Shown: positions 49,304 through 59,359, counted from the stretch's first letter. The stretch: 64,000 nucleotides of DNA from CAYZJR01 sp964503045 (GCA_964503045.1 CAZCZI010000005.1:62001-126000); one strand, 5' to 3'. A program made the numbers and translations. Notes: generated from the sequence alone by a model not told the origin.

Positions 49304-50833
49304 TTGTCTGGTAGACATCCAGTCTATTCATCACCCACCTGGTGGCAGGTGATACTCGCAGCCGTTGCCGGAGTTTGCATCGGACTGATGGTCGTGTCTT
49401 TGATGAAAGCGAGCCAACCCAAGCCGGCGTTGGCGTTCAAGCCGTCGCCACCCACGACTGTGGCGGGCATGCAGATTCCGCAGATTCAGATGCCCGAGGT
49501 TAATCTGAATGTTTGGCCGAAGCTCGAAAGCCGCATGACAGTGCTGCTTATGGGCGTCGACTCGAATGGGCGGGGTACCCAGAGATTCCTTCAAACCCGC
49601 TCAGACACGATGATTTTGGTCAGCGTCGACCCCGAGACCAAAAAGGTCGGGATGATTTCGATTCCGCGAGACAGCCGAGTGCGCATCGCTGATGAACACG
49701 GCGTCGACAAAATTAACTCCGCCCATGCCTTTGGCGGGCCTGAGCTGGCGGTGAAGACAGTGAGTGAAGCGTTTGCAGTGCCAATCGATCACTACATCGT
49801 CATCGACACTCAAGGTTTGAAGAAACTGTTTGAAGTGCTGGGACCGGTGGAAGTTCTCGTCGAGAAACGCATGCATTACCGCGACCGCGCAGCTGGTTTG
49901 AAAATTGCACTTGAGCCCGGCGTGCAAAGACTCGATGCCACGCAGACAGAAGAGTATCTGCGTTTTCGCCATGATCCCAAAGGTGACATCGGTCGCGTTG
50001 AGCGTCAGCAGTGGTTTTTGCGGCAAGTGGCCAAAAAATTGAAGGAACCGCAGGTGGTGCTCAAACTACCTGAACTGTTTAAACTTGCCAATGAGTATGT
50101 GGTGACGGATTTGCCGGTAGACGACATGTTCAAGCTGGCGCAATTCGGCAAAGACATTGAGCCTTCTCGGGTCGAAACAGCGATGCTTCCGGGAAGAGCC
50201 GAGTGTATTAGAGGCGGCAGTTATTGGATACCAGACCCGGAAGGTTGCGCAGTTGTGTTTAATCGGTTGTTGGGAACGCCGCCGGCAGTCGCACAGATTG
50301 CGGCCAACACGGCAATAAATGCATCGACTGATGCGGTTCCCGAGGGCGAGACCGAAACAGCCGTCTACAACAACGACACGCTGAGTGCTCAATACGCCTC
50401 TGCATACGCCGAACACAAACCCACCTCGATCGTCATCAAGTATCCCAGAGGTTTGGACGAAGCATCCAAAGCCTATGAGGCAGCCCTTACGGCTGCCGGT
50501 TACACTGTCCGGTACAGAACTCGCGGCGATGCTGCCGAGTGCGCTCACGAACAAATCGTGCAAAATTCTTTCAGAGCAGATGCAGGATTGACAGCCAAAC
50601 TGCGCAATGATCTTACCCAAGTCAACGATTGGCCGGTTGTAATCGCTGTTGAGTCCGGCTCGCCGACTGACTTTACGTTGGTATTGTCTCCCACCGCCCA
50701 GGTCCCGCCGATGCCGACACAGGAAGCTTCCGCAGAAGCAACTGGGCAATCAACAGAAGCGGCAAAGGAAACCCAAGCCACGGCGCCGTCCACGACGCGG
50801 CACAGAAGACGCCGGCATACGCGTTCGATTTAG
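49304..50833 (+). CDS. LytR-CpsA-Psr (LCP) family protein with LytR_C domain
   Basis: 509 residues from TTG 49304 with GAGG upstream. A single membrane helix (~15-36) is followed by the LCP catalytic domain (~80-240): L-L-M-G-V-D-S, S-D-T-M-I-L-V-S-V-D-P, I-P-R-D-S-R-V and R-F-R-H-D-P-x-G-D-I-G-R, with the conserved Arg/Asp residues that bind polyprenyl pyrophosphate. A LytR_C domain (~350-460) and a Pro/Ala/Glu tail ending in basic R-H-R-R-R-R-H-T follow. LCP proteins attach glycopolymers to peptidoglycan outside the membrane. Confidence 0.92.
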   Translation: MSGRHPVYSSPTWWQVILAAVAGVCIGLMVVSLMKASQPKPALAFKPSPPTTVAGMQIPQIQMPEVNLNVWPKLESRMTVLLMGVDSNGRGTQRFLQTRSDTMILVSVDPETKKVGMISIPRDSRVRIADEHGVDKINSAHAFGGPELAVKTVSEAFAVPIDHYIVIDTQGLKKLFEVLGPVEVLVEKRMHYRDRAAGLKIALEPGVQRLDATQTEEYLRFRHDPKGDIGRVERQQWFLRQVAKKLKEPQVVLKLPELFKLANEYVVTDLPVDDMFKLAQFGKDIEPSRVETAMLPGRAECIRGGSYWIPDPEGCAVVFNRLLGTPPAVAQIAANTAINASTDAVPEGETETAVYNNDTLSAQYASAYAEHKPTSIVIKYPRGLDEASKAYEAALTAAGYTVRYRTRGDAAECAHEQIVQNSFRADAGLTAKLRNDLTQVNDWPVVIAVESGSPTDFTLVLSPTAQVPPMPTQEASAEATGQSTEAAKETQATAPSTTRHRRRRHTRSI

Positions 50834-50847
50834 GGTTTGATGGCGAT

Positions 50848-51081
50848 TTAGTAGCCTTTTTTTTGCTCAGGCACCAAGCGCGATATCACTGATTCGAGAG
50901 CAGTAAGCTGCTTCTGGAGTTCTGCCGTGGTGTTGTCGCCTTGAATATGCAGCTCCGAACGAATTCGATCAGCGACCCACGTCTTCACCAGCTGTTCGGG
51001 CGTGGTTGACTTCTGTGCAGCGAGCTTCTGGAGAGCTTCCATTCTCTCTTCGTTCAATCTGATTGTGATCTCGCGCGACAT
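50848..51081 (-). CDS. ribbon-helix-helix (CopG-like) protein
   Basis: 77 residues. The start M-S-R-E-I-T-I-R-L-N-E is the DNA-contacting beta ribbon, followed by two helices (R-M-E-A-L-Q-K-L-A and T-P-E-Q-L-V-K-T-W-V), typical of CopG/Arc-type repressors and antitoxins. The C-terminal ~30 residues form a Leu-rich helix (L-Q-K-Q-L-T-A-L-E-S-V-I). No toxin gene is adjacent, so a stand-alone regulator or structural role is as likely as an antitoxin. Confidence 0.8.
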   Translation of the reverse strand: MSREITIRLNEERMEALQKLAAQKSTTPEQLVKTWVADRIRSELHIQGDNTTAELQKQLTALESVISRLVPEQKKGY

Positions 51082-51389
51082 TTGGGCAAGTGACTCCGAG
51101 TGCTCAGGAGCATTCTACTAAATTCAACGATGAATCGTCTTCTTGTTATCTGCAATCATCTCAGTCTTTGGAATGTTGTGCACCATCCATTGGATTGATC
51201 CATCGACGTCACTCTCGTTCGTGATTGGTCGTGCGTGTTCATCACTATATCGCACGTACTTCTTCACACGCGAGAAGGATTACCTATAGAGCCTTTTGCG
51301 GGAAACTGGAATAAAGAGGAATTGAGCTATTCATGCAGGTCAGGACCTGACTGCGCGGGTGTATCCGTGCGCGTTCGAGGAGAAGCATT
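51082..51389. other. intergenic region (308 bases)
   Basis: Divergent spacer between the ribbon-helix-helix gene and a secreted-protein gene. A short GGTCAGGACCTGAC near-palindrome lies at about 51344. Nothing else was recognised. Confidence 0.5.
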
Positions 51390-51740
51390 ATGAACGGAAG
51401 GACACTAACCAAGCGATTCTCGTCGATGTTGCTTCCAGCTTGTGCTTTTGCAATTGTGCTTGCGGCTCCAGTGTCGGCCGATCCTGTCGTATTAAGCGGC
51501 AGAGTCTCATGCGATGAAGGACCACGAGTCGATACCTTCGAAGAATTAGTATTCAACGATTCACGCACTCCGTGTGAAGCTCGAAACGCCTTGCCGAGGT
51601 TACTCACCGCAGCGAAAAACGAGTCGCTGAGAAAGGTCGTTTGGCAAAGAATGCTGAAACAAGAGTTGCGTTGGGTCGACGGAAAGAAGCTGAAGCACAT
51701 CGAAGAAATTGCAGTCGCTTGCGCGATGCCGATTAAGTAA
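51390..51740 (+). CDS. small secreted protein, unknown
   Basis: 116 residues from ATG 51390 with GAGGAGAA a few bases upstream. Signal peptide with core L-L-P-A-C-A-F-A-I-V-L-A-A, cleaved near V-S-A. The mature part (~85 residues) has three Cys and reads as a compact globular domain (V-V-L-S-G-R-V-S-C-D-E-G...). A larger opposite-strand open frame here is a shadow. No family recognised. Confidence 0.65.
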   Translation: MNGRTLTKRFSSMLLPACAFAIVLAAPVSADPVVLSGRVSCDEGPRVDTFEELVFNDSRTPCEARNALPRLLTAAKNESLRKVVWQRMLKQELRWVDGKKLKHIEEIAVACAMPIK

Positions 51741-51774
51741 GCGTTGCATTGCAATTTCCAATCGGATGCTTCCA

Positions 51775-51798
51775 CTTCTGCTTCTGCTTCTGCTTCTG
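51775..51798. repeat. 6-bp microsatellite (CTTCTG)4
   Basis: Four perfect copies of CTTCTG in the non-coding gap after the small secreted gene. No gene is affected. Confidence 0.8.
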
Positions 51799-51922
51799 CG
51801 AATGAGGACGCAATTACAGTTTGCATTTCTGCAGACCGCATTGCAAACTATAGTTGCACGATGTGCCTAAGTCTGACAGTCGCGCGCGACGCCCTGTTCC
51901 GGATGCCGTTGCTGGTTCAACT

Positions 51923-54747
51923 CTATAACTTCACCACGCGAATGGCGTCTTCCAACTCTGTCAGCGTTCGTTCTAGATTTTTGAAGTTGTCATCGACATT
52001 GCTCCAATCTGATGATTTTGCTGCCGTTTCGACAGCGCGGCAAGCACTCGCCATTTCGTGCGCATACATCATAGTGCAGGCGCCGCGATGCGCATGAGCT
52101 AATGAGGCAAGACCGCCCGCATCTTGTTCTTCGATGGACTTTCGCATGTTTTGAAGCTGTGATCTGGTGTTCGGAATGAACATGCTCAAAAGCTGCCTGG
52201 CGCCGGTTTCTTTATATCGCTCCAAAAGGCGATTGAGGTCGATTTTGGTGGTAGCCGCATTGGNNNNNNNNNNNNNNNNNNNNNNNNNNNNNNNNNNNNN
52301 NNNNNNNNNNNNNNNNNNNNNNNNNNNNNNNNNNNNNNNNNNNNNNNNNNNNNNNNNNNNNNNTCTTTATATCGCTCCAAAAGGCGATTGAGGTCGATTT
52401 TGGTGGTAGCCGCATTGGAATTCAATTCAGAATTCGAATTACTGGAGTGACTCGAATGACTCGAGTGACTCGAATCTGAACTCGAACTCGAACTCGTATT
52501 CGTATTGAGCGATGGCATTCCAGTCATCACCGGCATCCTGGGATGCAGTAGTTGCTGAAGCCCATCAATGCTCAGTCTCGTTACCGTAATCTTGTTGGAG
52601 TTTTTTTGATTCTCGTATTTCTTGAGAATCGGTAACCACTTGCCAAGTGCATAGATCAAATCGCTTGGTTCGAACGGTTTGCTGAGATAGTCATCCATGC
52701 CTGCCGACAAGCATCTATCGCGATCTTCCGGCATTGCATGTGCAGTCATGGCGATGACCGGAATGTGTTGATGAGTCAGTTTTTCCATTTCTCGAATAAT
52801 ACCGATTGCCTCGTATCCATCCATTTCCGGCATCTGGCAATCCATCAGTACCAATGAGTAATCGCATTTGGACAGCATTTCAATTGCTTCGCGACCGGTA
52901 GACGCGAGGTGAACTTTGAGTCCGAGATCTTCAATTTCGGCAACTGCCACTTTTTGATTGATTGGATTGTCTTCTACAAGCAGCACCGGGCGTGGATCTC
53001 TTCCATGTGCCCAATTGTCGGTATCGTGGAGGTTCTTCTCTTCACGAGGAAAGAGAAACTGTCCCATTACATGAGCAATACAATTAAATAGGGTTGATTG
53101 CCGAATGGGCTTCATTGCATAAGCGTGGAAACCAAGGTCAATAGCCTCTTGCCACTGACCTGGTTTGTCGTATCCGGTCAAAAGAATCAGTTTGGTTTTG
53201 TTGATCAAATCATCGCTTTGAATTATGGACGCGCAATCTGGTCCTGACATTCCGGGCATGCATCGATCTATGATGGCGACATTGAAAGGCTCACCTTCGA
53301 TGGCTGCTACCCTCAACTTCGACAAAGCCTCTGCGCCGTTTGATGCCTCGTCACAGCCCATCTTCCAGGCGTTCAAGTAGACTTTGAGAATTCGGCGCAG
53401 CAGCGGATCATCATCAACGATCAAAACGCGAACGCCTTTGAGGCTGCTTTGGCCTGGAGCGGTTCGAGGTGTGCTCGTGCAGAATTTCATAGGAACAGTA
53501 AACCAGAACGTCGAACCGGCGCCAGGCGCACTCTCAACTCCAATTTCGCCGCCCATGAGCTCAACCAGGCGTTTGCAGATGCTGAGGCCGAGACCGGTGC
53601 CTTCCGGTTTGGGTTTGCTGTTTTTCAGTTGAATGAATGGTTCGAATAACTTTCCACGGTCTTCCGGAGCGATACCAACTCCTGAATCTGATACTGAAAA
53701 GCGTACTATGACACCATCTTCGATTTCAGAGTTTACGGTCGCTCGAATCGCGATGTGTCCACTTTCGGAGAATTTCACGGCGTTGCTTGCGAGATTGACG
53801 AGAATTTGTTTCAAGCGCGTGGGATCGCCCAACAATACAGACGGCATCTTGGGTGAAATGTAAGATGTGATGTTGAGCCCTTTTTCGCAGGCTTGGGGGG
53901 CAAGAAGTTCGGCGGAGCTTTCAACCACTGTTAGAGGATCAATCGCCACAGACTCAAGTCGCAATTTGCCCGATTCAATTTTCGACAAGTCGAGCAAATC
54001 GTTGATCAAAGAAAGCAACGAGTGTGCGGCCTCGCACTGCGAGCCGAGCAGTCGTCTTTGATCTTCATTGAGAAGAGTTTTGTCGAGCAGGCGGCCGATT
54101 CCAATAATCGCATTCATCGGCGTGCGAATTTCGTGGCTCATATGCGCGAGAAAAACATCCTTCAACTTGTTTGCCTCTTCGAGCTGTACAGTTCGATGCT
54201 CAAGCAAGGTTGTCTTGTCGCGGAGTTCTTTGCCTTGCTGTTGCAGAATGTTGTTCAGGCGTTCCACTTCCTGCAAGTGCACTTCCAGCGCGGCTTGGTA
54301 TGTTTGCAGTTCCACCAAGGAATGAGCCTTGATCTGTTCTCTATGCTTCGCCTCAATGTGCGCTGCCAGCCGCTCTTCCAAAAGAGAAACGTCAAACGGA
54401 ATCAGCATGAATTCCATTTGACCATGAATTAAACTTGTCAGTGCTTTGAGGTCAACCTGTCCCTGACGCGTCATAAAAATGATAGGCAAATGGCTACCAT
54501 CCTTGTACTCTGTGGCGTTCCTCAGGAGCACCGCCCAGTCCACGGCGTTAATAACGGTACTATCTTTGTCCAGAACAATAGCTGCAATGGTGTCGGTTGA
54601 GATGTGGTGGAGAACAGCTTCTGACTCAGTCGCTCTGAGTGCTGTTGCGCCGACGCTGCTGCACGCTGACTCGAGGACGAACCATAACTCTTCGTCGTCA
54701 ACTGCGCAGATAATGGCAGATTGTTGTGGTGGTATTTGGTGCGTCAT
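51923..54747 (-). CDS. hybrid sensor histidine kinase with two receiver domains and HPt (interrupted by assembly gap)
   Basis: Order from ATG 54747: degenerate receiver-like domain (~1-125), coiled coil, HisKA (H-M-S-H-E-I-R-T-P-M-N), HATPase (N-A-V-K-F, D-S-G-V-G-I, G-T-G-L-G-L), receiver 1 (V-D-D-D, I-I-D-R-C-M-P-G), receiver 2 (V-E-D-N, L-M-D-C-Q-M-P), a Ser/His/Asn linker, and an HPt domain (A-H-A-H-R-G-A, at 51923-52225). The 100 N plus a duplicated 55-base flank break the frame artificially. Removing 155 bases leaves a length divisible by three and joins L-L-E-R-Y-K to the HPt part. No transmembrane helix is visible, so a cytoplasmic phosphorelay. Confidence 0.85.
52209..52263. repeat. 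left copy of 55-base assembly overlap
   Basis: Identical, base for base, to 52364-52418 on the other side of the N run. It is the end of one contig, most simply an unmerged overlap rather than a biological duplication. Confidence 0.9.
52264..52363. other. assembly gap (100 N)
   Basis: Exactly 100 N, the conventional placeholder for a gap of unknown size. The identical flanks show that the contigs overlap and that the true gap is probably zero. Confidence 0.98.
52364..52418. repeat. right copy of 55-base assembly overlap
   Basis: Same 55 bases as 52209-52263. Collapsing this copy and the N run restores the histidine-kinase frame. Confidence 0.9.
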
Positions 54748-55054
54748 ACTAAGAAGCGGTTTCGGACAGAAGTTAACCCGACTCGACACTGACGCGATCT
54801 TGTGACTACGTTGCCTAAATGCGATGCCTTTGTGGGGACACTCTTAGTATGTATGATGGAGCGGCTCCGCACATCCCTTCTAGAGGTGGCAAATGCCGTA
54901 ACTCCTAAGTGTGATTTGGCGTAGAGGCTCTCAGCACAAAGAATGATAAGGTGGCGGCAGGCGGTGTCACCCTGAACTCAGACACGCCATAGAATGGCTC
55001 TTTCCGAAATTCTAACTGTTTGGTGAGTTTTTCGGGACTGTGGGAATTTGATGC
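54748..55054. other. intergenic region (307 bases)
   Basis: Between two minus-strand genes. It should contain the promoter of the histidine kinase. No RNA gene, repeat or convincing hairpin terminator was recognised. Confidence 0.5.
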
Positions 55055-55360
55055 CTACCGCTGAGTCGGCTTGCGAAGATCTTCGGGGCTCTTGATGGCT
55101 TTGCCGCAGTCTGTACACTTCGGGTGTCTTCCTGAGACCCAGCCACTAGATGGAAGTACGTGTCCGTACAGTTTGCATTGGCGATGAGAACTGCCGATTT
55201 TTACTGTGAAAAGGCTGAGAATGTCGTTGATTGCCGACAAAACCGATCTCTTTACCGAGCGCGATCCGCTCTCGAGCTGCAGCGTCTTATGCTTCATCGT
55301 TGTGATTTGCTGTTTGGAGAGGGATACTGTTTCCGCATCCTTTTGAAAGACCACTGCCAT
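55055..55360 (-). CDS. small protein with Cys/His metal-binding motif
   Basis: 101 residues; GGGGA precedes the ATG. The N-terminal half is polar and helical. The C-terminal half has C-K-L-Y-G-H ... H-P-K-C-T-D-C-G-K, a C-x4-H / H-x2-C-x2-C arrangement consistent with a small zinc-binding module. No further family clue. Isolated between two ~300-base gaps. Confidence 0.6.
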   Translation of the reverse strand: MAVVFQKDAETVSLSKQQITTMKHKTLQLESGSRSVKRSVLSAINDILSLFTVKIGSSHRQCKLYGHVLPSSGWVSGRHPKCTDCGKAIKSPEDLRKPTQR

Positions 55361-55670
55361 ATTTTTATCCCCTGTTATTTGGGCGGCTAAATCGCTCGAA
55401 TCTCGAATCTATATGTATACGTGCTTGATATCTTAAAGGGTTGCTCGGAAGAAACGTAGCAGTTGTTCGACACATTGGTGAATCTTTATGATTCGCCATT
55501 TTTAGCCGAACTCAACAAGAATCTTTATCGGCAACAACGTCCGTCCAATAGGCAATACGTGCACACTCCCGCCAAGAAGTGCTCCAAGCATTGCATGGTT
55601 ATTGGCTTTAGCCAATCGTGAAAACCCCCACCGTTTCCAGCGAGATTCTTAGAAGTTTTCACAAAGCGCA
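55361..55670. other. intergenic region (310 bases)
   Basis: Downstream of korB and upstream of the small zinc-motif gene. It contains a perfect ATTGGCT/AGCCAAT inverted repeat with a 2-base centre at 55601-55616, but no following T-run. Otherwise nothing seen. Confidence 0.5.
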
Positions 55671-56555
55671 CTAAATCAGCTCTTCAACCAACTCTTCGAA
55701 GACTTTCTTGTCGGCTCCGAGTGGGCGTTTGACCAACGCACCGCCTGGCTTGGTCAGTGCCGAGTCGTGATCTTCATAGGTGTCTTGCTGAGTCTTGTAG
55801 AGCACGCCCAGTGGAATCTTCTCGTCCCACTCGAAGGATTTTTGCATCGACTTGTGGAAATCGGACGGGTCCCAATTCTCGTCTTCGAGTTTGTAGACGC
55901 GCTCTTTGAACCACGGATAGGTGTTGATCTTGTTGTAGGTCACGCATGGACTGAAGACATCAATTAGTGCAAAACCTTTGTGTGCGATTCCACCAGCGAT
56001 GGTGTCGATCAGGTGCTTTTGTTCGCCGGAGAAACCGCGAGCAACATAGGTGGCGCCTGAGGTGATGGCGAGTGCCAGCGGGTTGAGCGGCATTTCGAGG
56101 TTGCCGTTTGGAGTCGATTTTGTCTTGTGACCCTTGGCAGTCGTGGGCGAAGCTTGACCGGTGGTCAATCCATATATTTGGTTGTCCATCACGACGTAGG
56201 TGACGTCGAGGTTTCGTCGCATTGCGTGCAGAAGGTGACCGATGCCGATTCCGTATCCGTCGCCGTCACCGCCCGTGATGACCACTTTCAAATCGGTGTT
56301 GGCCAGGTGCGCGCCGGTTGCCACTGGCACCGAGCGTCCATGAAGGCTATGAATGCCGTATGCATGGATGAACCCGGGCAAGTTGGATGAGCATCCGATG
56401 CCGGAGACGATGAGCAAGTCTTTGGGATCGATTCCCAATTTACCTGCGGCTGATTGCACTGAGCGCAACACGCCGAAGTCGCCGCAGCCAGGACACCAAT
56501 CCGGGTCGACTGGACCTTTATAAAGTTCGAGAGGTAGCTCTACTACTGTTGCCAT
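55671..56555 (-). CDS. korB: 2-oxoacid:ferredoxin oxidoreductase, beta subunit
   Basis: 294 residues. The thiamine-diphosphate subunit of 2-oxoglutarate (or related 2-oxoacid) ferredoxin oxidoreductase. Visible: W-C-P-G-C-G-D-F-G and G-I-G-C-S-S-N (cysteines of a [4Fe-4S] cluster), G-G-D-G-D-G-Y-G-I-G with M-D-N-Q-I-Y-G-L-T-T-G-Q (ThDP/Mg motif GDGD...N), and F-S-P-C-V-T-Y-N. AGAGGAAAG precedes the ATG. It lies 45 bases after korA on the same strand; together they give a complete two-subunit enzyme. Cytoplasmic; reduces ferredoxin, possibly for the reductive use of Complex I. Confidence 0.94.
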   Translation of the reverse strand: MATVVELPLELYKGPVDPDWCPGCGDFGVLRSVQSAAGKLGIDPKDLLIVSGIGCSSNLPGFIHAYGIHSLHGRSVPVATGAHLANTDLKVVITGGDGDGYGIGIGHLLHAMRRNLDVTYVVMDNQIYGLTTGQASPTTAKGHKTKSTPNGNLEMPLNPLALAITSGATYVARGFSGEQKHLIDTIAGGIAHKGFALIDVFSPCVTYNKINTYPWFKERVYKLEDENWDPSDFHKSMQKSFEWDEKIPLGVLYKTQQDTYEDHDSALTKPGGALVKRPLGADKKVFEELVEELI

Positions 56556-56600
56556 TTTCTTTCCTCTGTGGAGATGGGGATTTGTGAACCTGGTGTTTCG

Positions 56601-58595
56601 CTATTCCTTCTTGAATGAATAGGTTGAACCGGTGTTCACACCGATTTCCATTTTTCCGCCTTTGTTGCCCGTGACGCGTTCAGCCAATTCAACCGACCAG
56701 ACCGGCTCGCCGTGCCCATTTGCAGACTCTTTGACGAGTTTGACGGGGCGCAGCTTTTCCATCGCGTGCGTGCGGAGGTAGTGATATGCCATTTCTTTTG
56801 CTTCGTCTTCCGAGACTTCCAGCGGGCGTTTCTTGCTGCCCAAGAGGTCTTTGACGCGTTGCGCAATTTCTTGCGGTGTGAATGGTTCGCCATCATATCT
56901 ATTGATGTGGTGATCCATGGATATTCCAGTTTCCATCTTGATCAATCGTGCCATCTGGCTTGTGAAGTTGACTTCGACTGAAATCTTCTTCTTCGCTTTG
57001 CTCAAGATATCGCCCACTTCTTTTGCGTGGAACGGATAGATGTATTTGACGTTGAGTTGATTTGCCTTGACGCCTTCAGCGTTGAGAAGTTCAACGGCCT
57101 CGGCGACGACGCCCCAGGTGGAGCCCCATGAAACCAAAGTGACATCGGCATCTTTGCCGCCTGTGCCTTCCAGTTGTGGTGCCGGCAACTCTTTGAGCAT
57201 GTTGTCGACTTTCTTCATCCGTTTCTCCATGATCTTTCTTCGAATTGGAGGAGCGGTGAACATGTCGGAAATCAGGATGCTTTCTTCATCGTGATCGTCG
57301 GTCGGCGAGACGTAGTTGGTGTTTGCCGTTCCCGGAAGGGCACGCGGAGAGATTCCATCTTCCGTGAATGCATAACGCTTGTACTTGCCGTTTGATTCAG
57401 GCCATTCTTTGACGATGGCGCCGCGATCGATTTTGACTTCGCAAGGAAGGTCGGCTCTCTCGACTGTTTCCGGGTGCTCGGACAACAGCAGGTCTGACAT
57501 GAGAAGAACAGGAAGCTGATACTTGTCTGCAAGGTTGAAGGAATCGATCGTTGTTTGATATGCGTCTTTGATGTCTTTCGGGGCGACGATCAGTTTTGGA
57601 AACTCACCTTGCGAGGCGCCGTAGACTTGAAAGAGGTCGGCTTGTTCTGTCTTTGTCGGAAGACCGGTTGAAGGTCCGCCGCGTTGAACTTCGACTACGA
57701 CGACTGGAATTTCCATGATGCCTGCCATGCCGACAGCTTCGGTCATCAGAGCGAAGCCACCACCGGAAGTGGCGCACATTGAACGGGCACCGGCAATTCC
57801 TGCGCCGATTGCCATGCAAACGACCGAGAGTTCGTCTTCGCATTGCTTGACGAGAACGCCGGTTTTATTGCAGTTGTTAGCCATCCAGTGGAGAATCGTG
57901 GAGGCTGGAGTCATTGGATATGCGGAGTAGAACTTGCAACCCGCGACATACGCAGCCATCGCGATTGCTTCGTTGCCGGTGATGAACGGCCGGCGCACCT
58001 TGCTGAATTTCCAATCTTTGGTGACTGGTTTCGCTTTTGATTTGGCATAGTCGTAGCCTGCTTTGAGCAGACCGATGTTGAGGTTGACTATTTTTTCGCC
58101 TTTGTGTTTGAAGGTGTCGGTGAGGACGTTTGTGGTTTCTTCAAGGCCCAAGTTGCAGGCATAGAGCACCGCCCCTAGTGCCACGGTGTTTTGCATGACC
58201 GGCTGCAATGCACCATGTTCCTTCACCACATCTGCCGTCACTTCCGACATCGGCAAACCGATAATTTGAACGCCTTCGCGAACCAATTGTGGCTCGCACT
58301 TCATTTTGTCGGCGTTGAAGACGATGACCCCGCCTTTGTCGACTTCGCCTGCGTGGCGCTCGATGGAGTCTTGATTGAGTGCAATCAAGGCGGTGAGCTG
58401 ATCGCCGTGCGATCGTACCTTCTCTTGACCGATTCTCACGCGCAGCCAGATGTGGCCGCCGCGGATGATTGATTGATAGCTGTTGTATGCGTAGACGTAG
58501 AGACCCAGCCGACCACAGGTTTTTGCCAGGGTGTCGCCCGATTTATCGAGACCGTCCCCCGCTGCCCCTGCGATTCCAATCGTTACTTCCTGCAT
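56601..58595 (-). CDS. korA: 2-oxoacid:ferredoxin oxidoreductase, fused gamma-alpha subunit
   Basis: 664 residues, AGGAGAG before ATG 58595. The N-terminal ~190 residues are the gamma domain (I-A-G-A-A-G-D-G-L, S-I-I-R-G-G, V-I-F-N). From ~205 the alpha domain begins (G-N-E-A-I-A-M-A-A, Y-P-M-T-P-A-S, E-D-E-L-S, A-T-S-G-G-G-F-A-L-M-T-E, V-V-E-V-Q-R-G-G-P-S-T-G-L-P-T-K). This gamma-alpha fusion is the standard form in many bacteria. Paired with korB, it oxidises a 2-oxoacid plus CoA to acyl-CoA, CO2 and reduced ferredoxin. The choice of 2-oxoglutarate is by family likeness. Confidence 0.93.
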   Translation of the reverse strand: MQEVTIGIAGAAGDGLDKSGDTLAKTCGRLGLYVYAYNSYQSIIRGGHIWLRVRIGQEKVRSHGDQLTALIALNQDSIERHAGEVDKGGVIVFNADKMKCEPQLVREGVQIIGLPMSEVTADVVKEHGALQPVMQNTVALGAVLYACNLGLEETTNVLTDTFKHKGEKIVNLNIGLLKAGYDYAKSKAKPVTKDWKFSKVRRPFITGNEAIAMAAYVAGCKFYSAYPMTPASTILHWMANNCNKTGVLVKQCEDELSVVCMAIGAGIAGARSMCATSGGGFALMTEAVGMAGIMEIPVVVVEVQRGGPSTGLPTKTEQADLFQVYGASQGEFPKLIVAPKDIKDAYQTTIDSFNLADKYQLPVLLMSDLLLSEHPETVERADLPCEVKIDRGAIVKEWPESNGKYKRYAFTEDGISPRALPGTANTNYVSPTDDHDEESILISDMFTAPPIRRKIMEKRMKKVDNMLKELPAPQLEGTGGKDADVTLVSWGSTWGVVAEAVELLNAEGVKANQLNVKYIYPFHAKEVGDILSKAKKKISVEVNFTSQMARLIKMETGISMDHHINRYDGEPFTPQEIAQRVKDLLGSKKRPLEVSEDEAKEMAYHYLRTHAMEKLRPVKLVKESANGHGEPVWSVELAERVTGNKGGKMEIGVNTGSTYSFKKE

Positions 58596-58915
58596 TCATC
58601 TCTCCTCGCGGGCTCACCCAGCGCATTTTCTGAGGTTGCGGCTTTTCAAGTGTCACGCATCACGACGACGTGACGCGCTACTGCCTTTCGGCATCTGGGC
58701 TTGTTGCGGGCGTATATCTTGTGCATGTACACAGAAATGGGCGCCAGCCTGATTTAGCCCAGACCGAATACGATAGCATAACCTCAGCATTAGATGAAAA
58801 GCGTAACTAAACGCAAACGTAGTCAGCAACAAAACTTCGTTCACATTACTAAATAGCTCGAGCGCCCGAGACGCAAAAGCCGGCTCTGGTGCAGTTCTTG
58901 ATTGCGAACCTAAGC
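58596..58915. other. intergenic region (320 bases)
   Basis: Between the His-rich membrane protein gene and korA, both on the minus strand. A 6-bp inverted repeat GTCACG/CGTGAC (58652-58674) sits about 57 bases upstream of the korA start and could be an operator. No gene seen. Confidence 0.45.
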
Positions 58916-59359
58916 CTAGTGATGCTCGCCTTCGGCTGGCGGAGCGGCAGGAGCCGTCGTCGGCGCGGCAGCGGGCTCGGAAGTGGTCGTGGTGGCTGGA
59001 GCGGTTGCCGGCGCTGCAGTTTCGGTTGCAGCCGGCGCCGGTGTTGCTTGCGGCGTCTCTGGAGTGGCAGTATGTTCGCCAGTTGTGGCTCCATGCCCAG
59101 TGGCTGCGCCGCCATGTTCGCCTGTCAAACCCTTATGCTCGCCGGGCGCTGCATGTTGCGAGCCGCCGTGGCCGGAGTGCCCAGCTTCGGCATAAGGAAA
59201 TTGCGTCCATGAAAAACCGATGAAGCCAAAAATCACCATGGTCGAAAGCGCGATTCCTTTGAGAATTACGTCCTGAATGCTGGTTTCAGGAATGATGTTG
59301 GTTGCGACCTCGCCGTGTCCGCTGCCGTGATCATCGCTGTGTCCGTGTGTGTCCGACAT
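58916..59359 (-). CDS. His-rich N-terminal, single-membrane-helix protein linked to nuoL
   Basis: 147 residues; GGAGGTAAATAAAG before ATG 59359, with the site lying at the nuoL stop, so it is co-transcribed with nuoL. The N-terminus is His/Asp/Ser-rich (H-G-H-S-D-D-H-G-S-G-H-G), a membrane helix spans ~33-52, and the rest is a long Ala/Pro/Thr/Glu tail with more His. There is no known Complex I subunit of this shape. It could bind metal or be an accessory subunit specific to this lineage; function unknown. Confidence 0.68.
   Translation of the reverse strand: MSDTHGHSDDHGSGHGEVATNIIPETSIQDVILKGIALSTMVIFGFIGFSWTQFPYAEAGHSGHGGSQHAAPGEHKGLTGEHGGAATGHGATTGEHTATPETPQATPAPAATETAAPATAPATTTTSEPAAAPTTAPAAPPAEGEHH

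Noticed and set aside
51284..51841. 185-codon minus-strand ORF
   Set aside because: Lies over a plus-strand gene with a clear ribosome-binding site and signal peptide; its own product is low complexity from the CTTCTG microsatellite.
52212..52415. Short ORFs across the N run
   Set aside because: They consist of translated N and a duplicated contig end, not real coding sequence.
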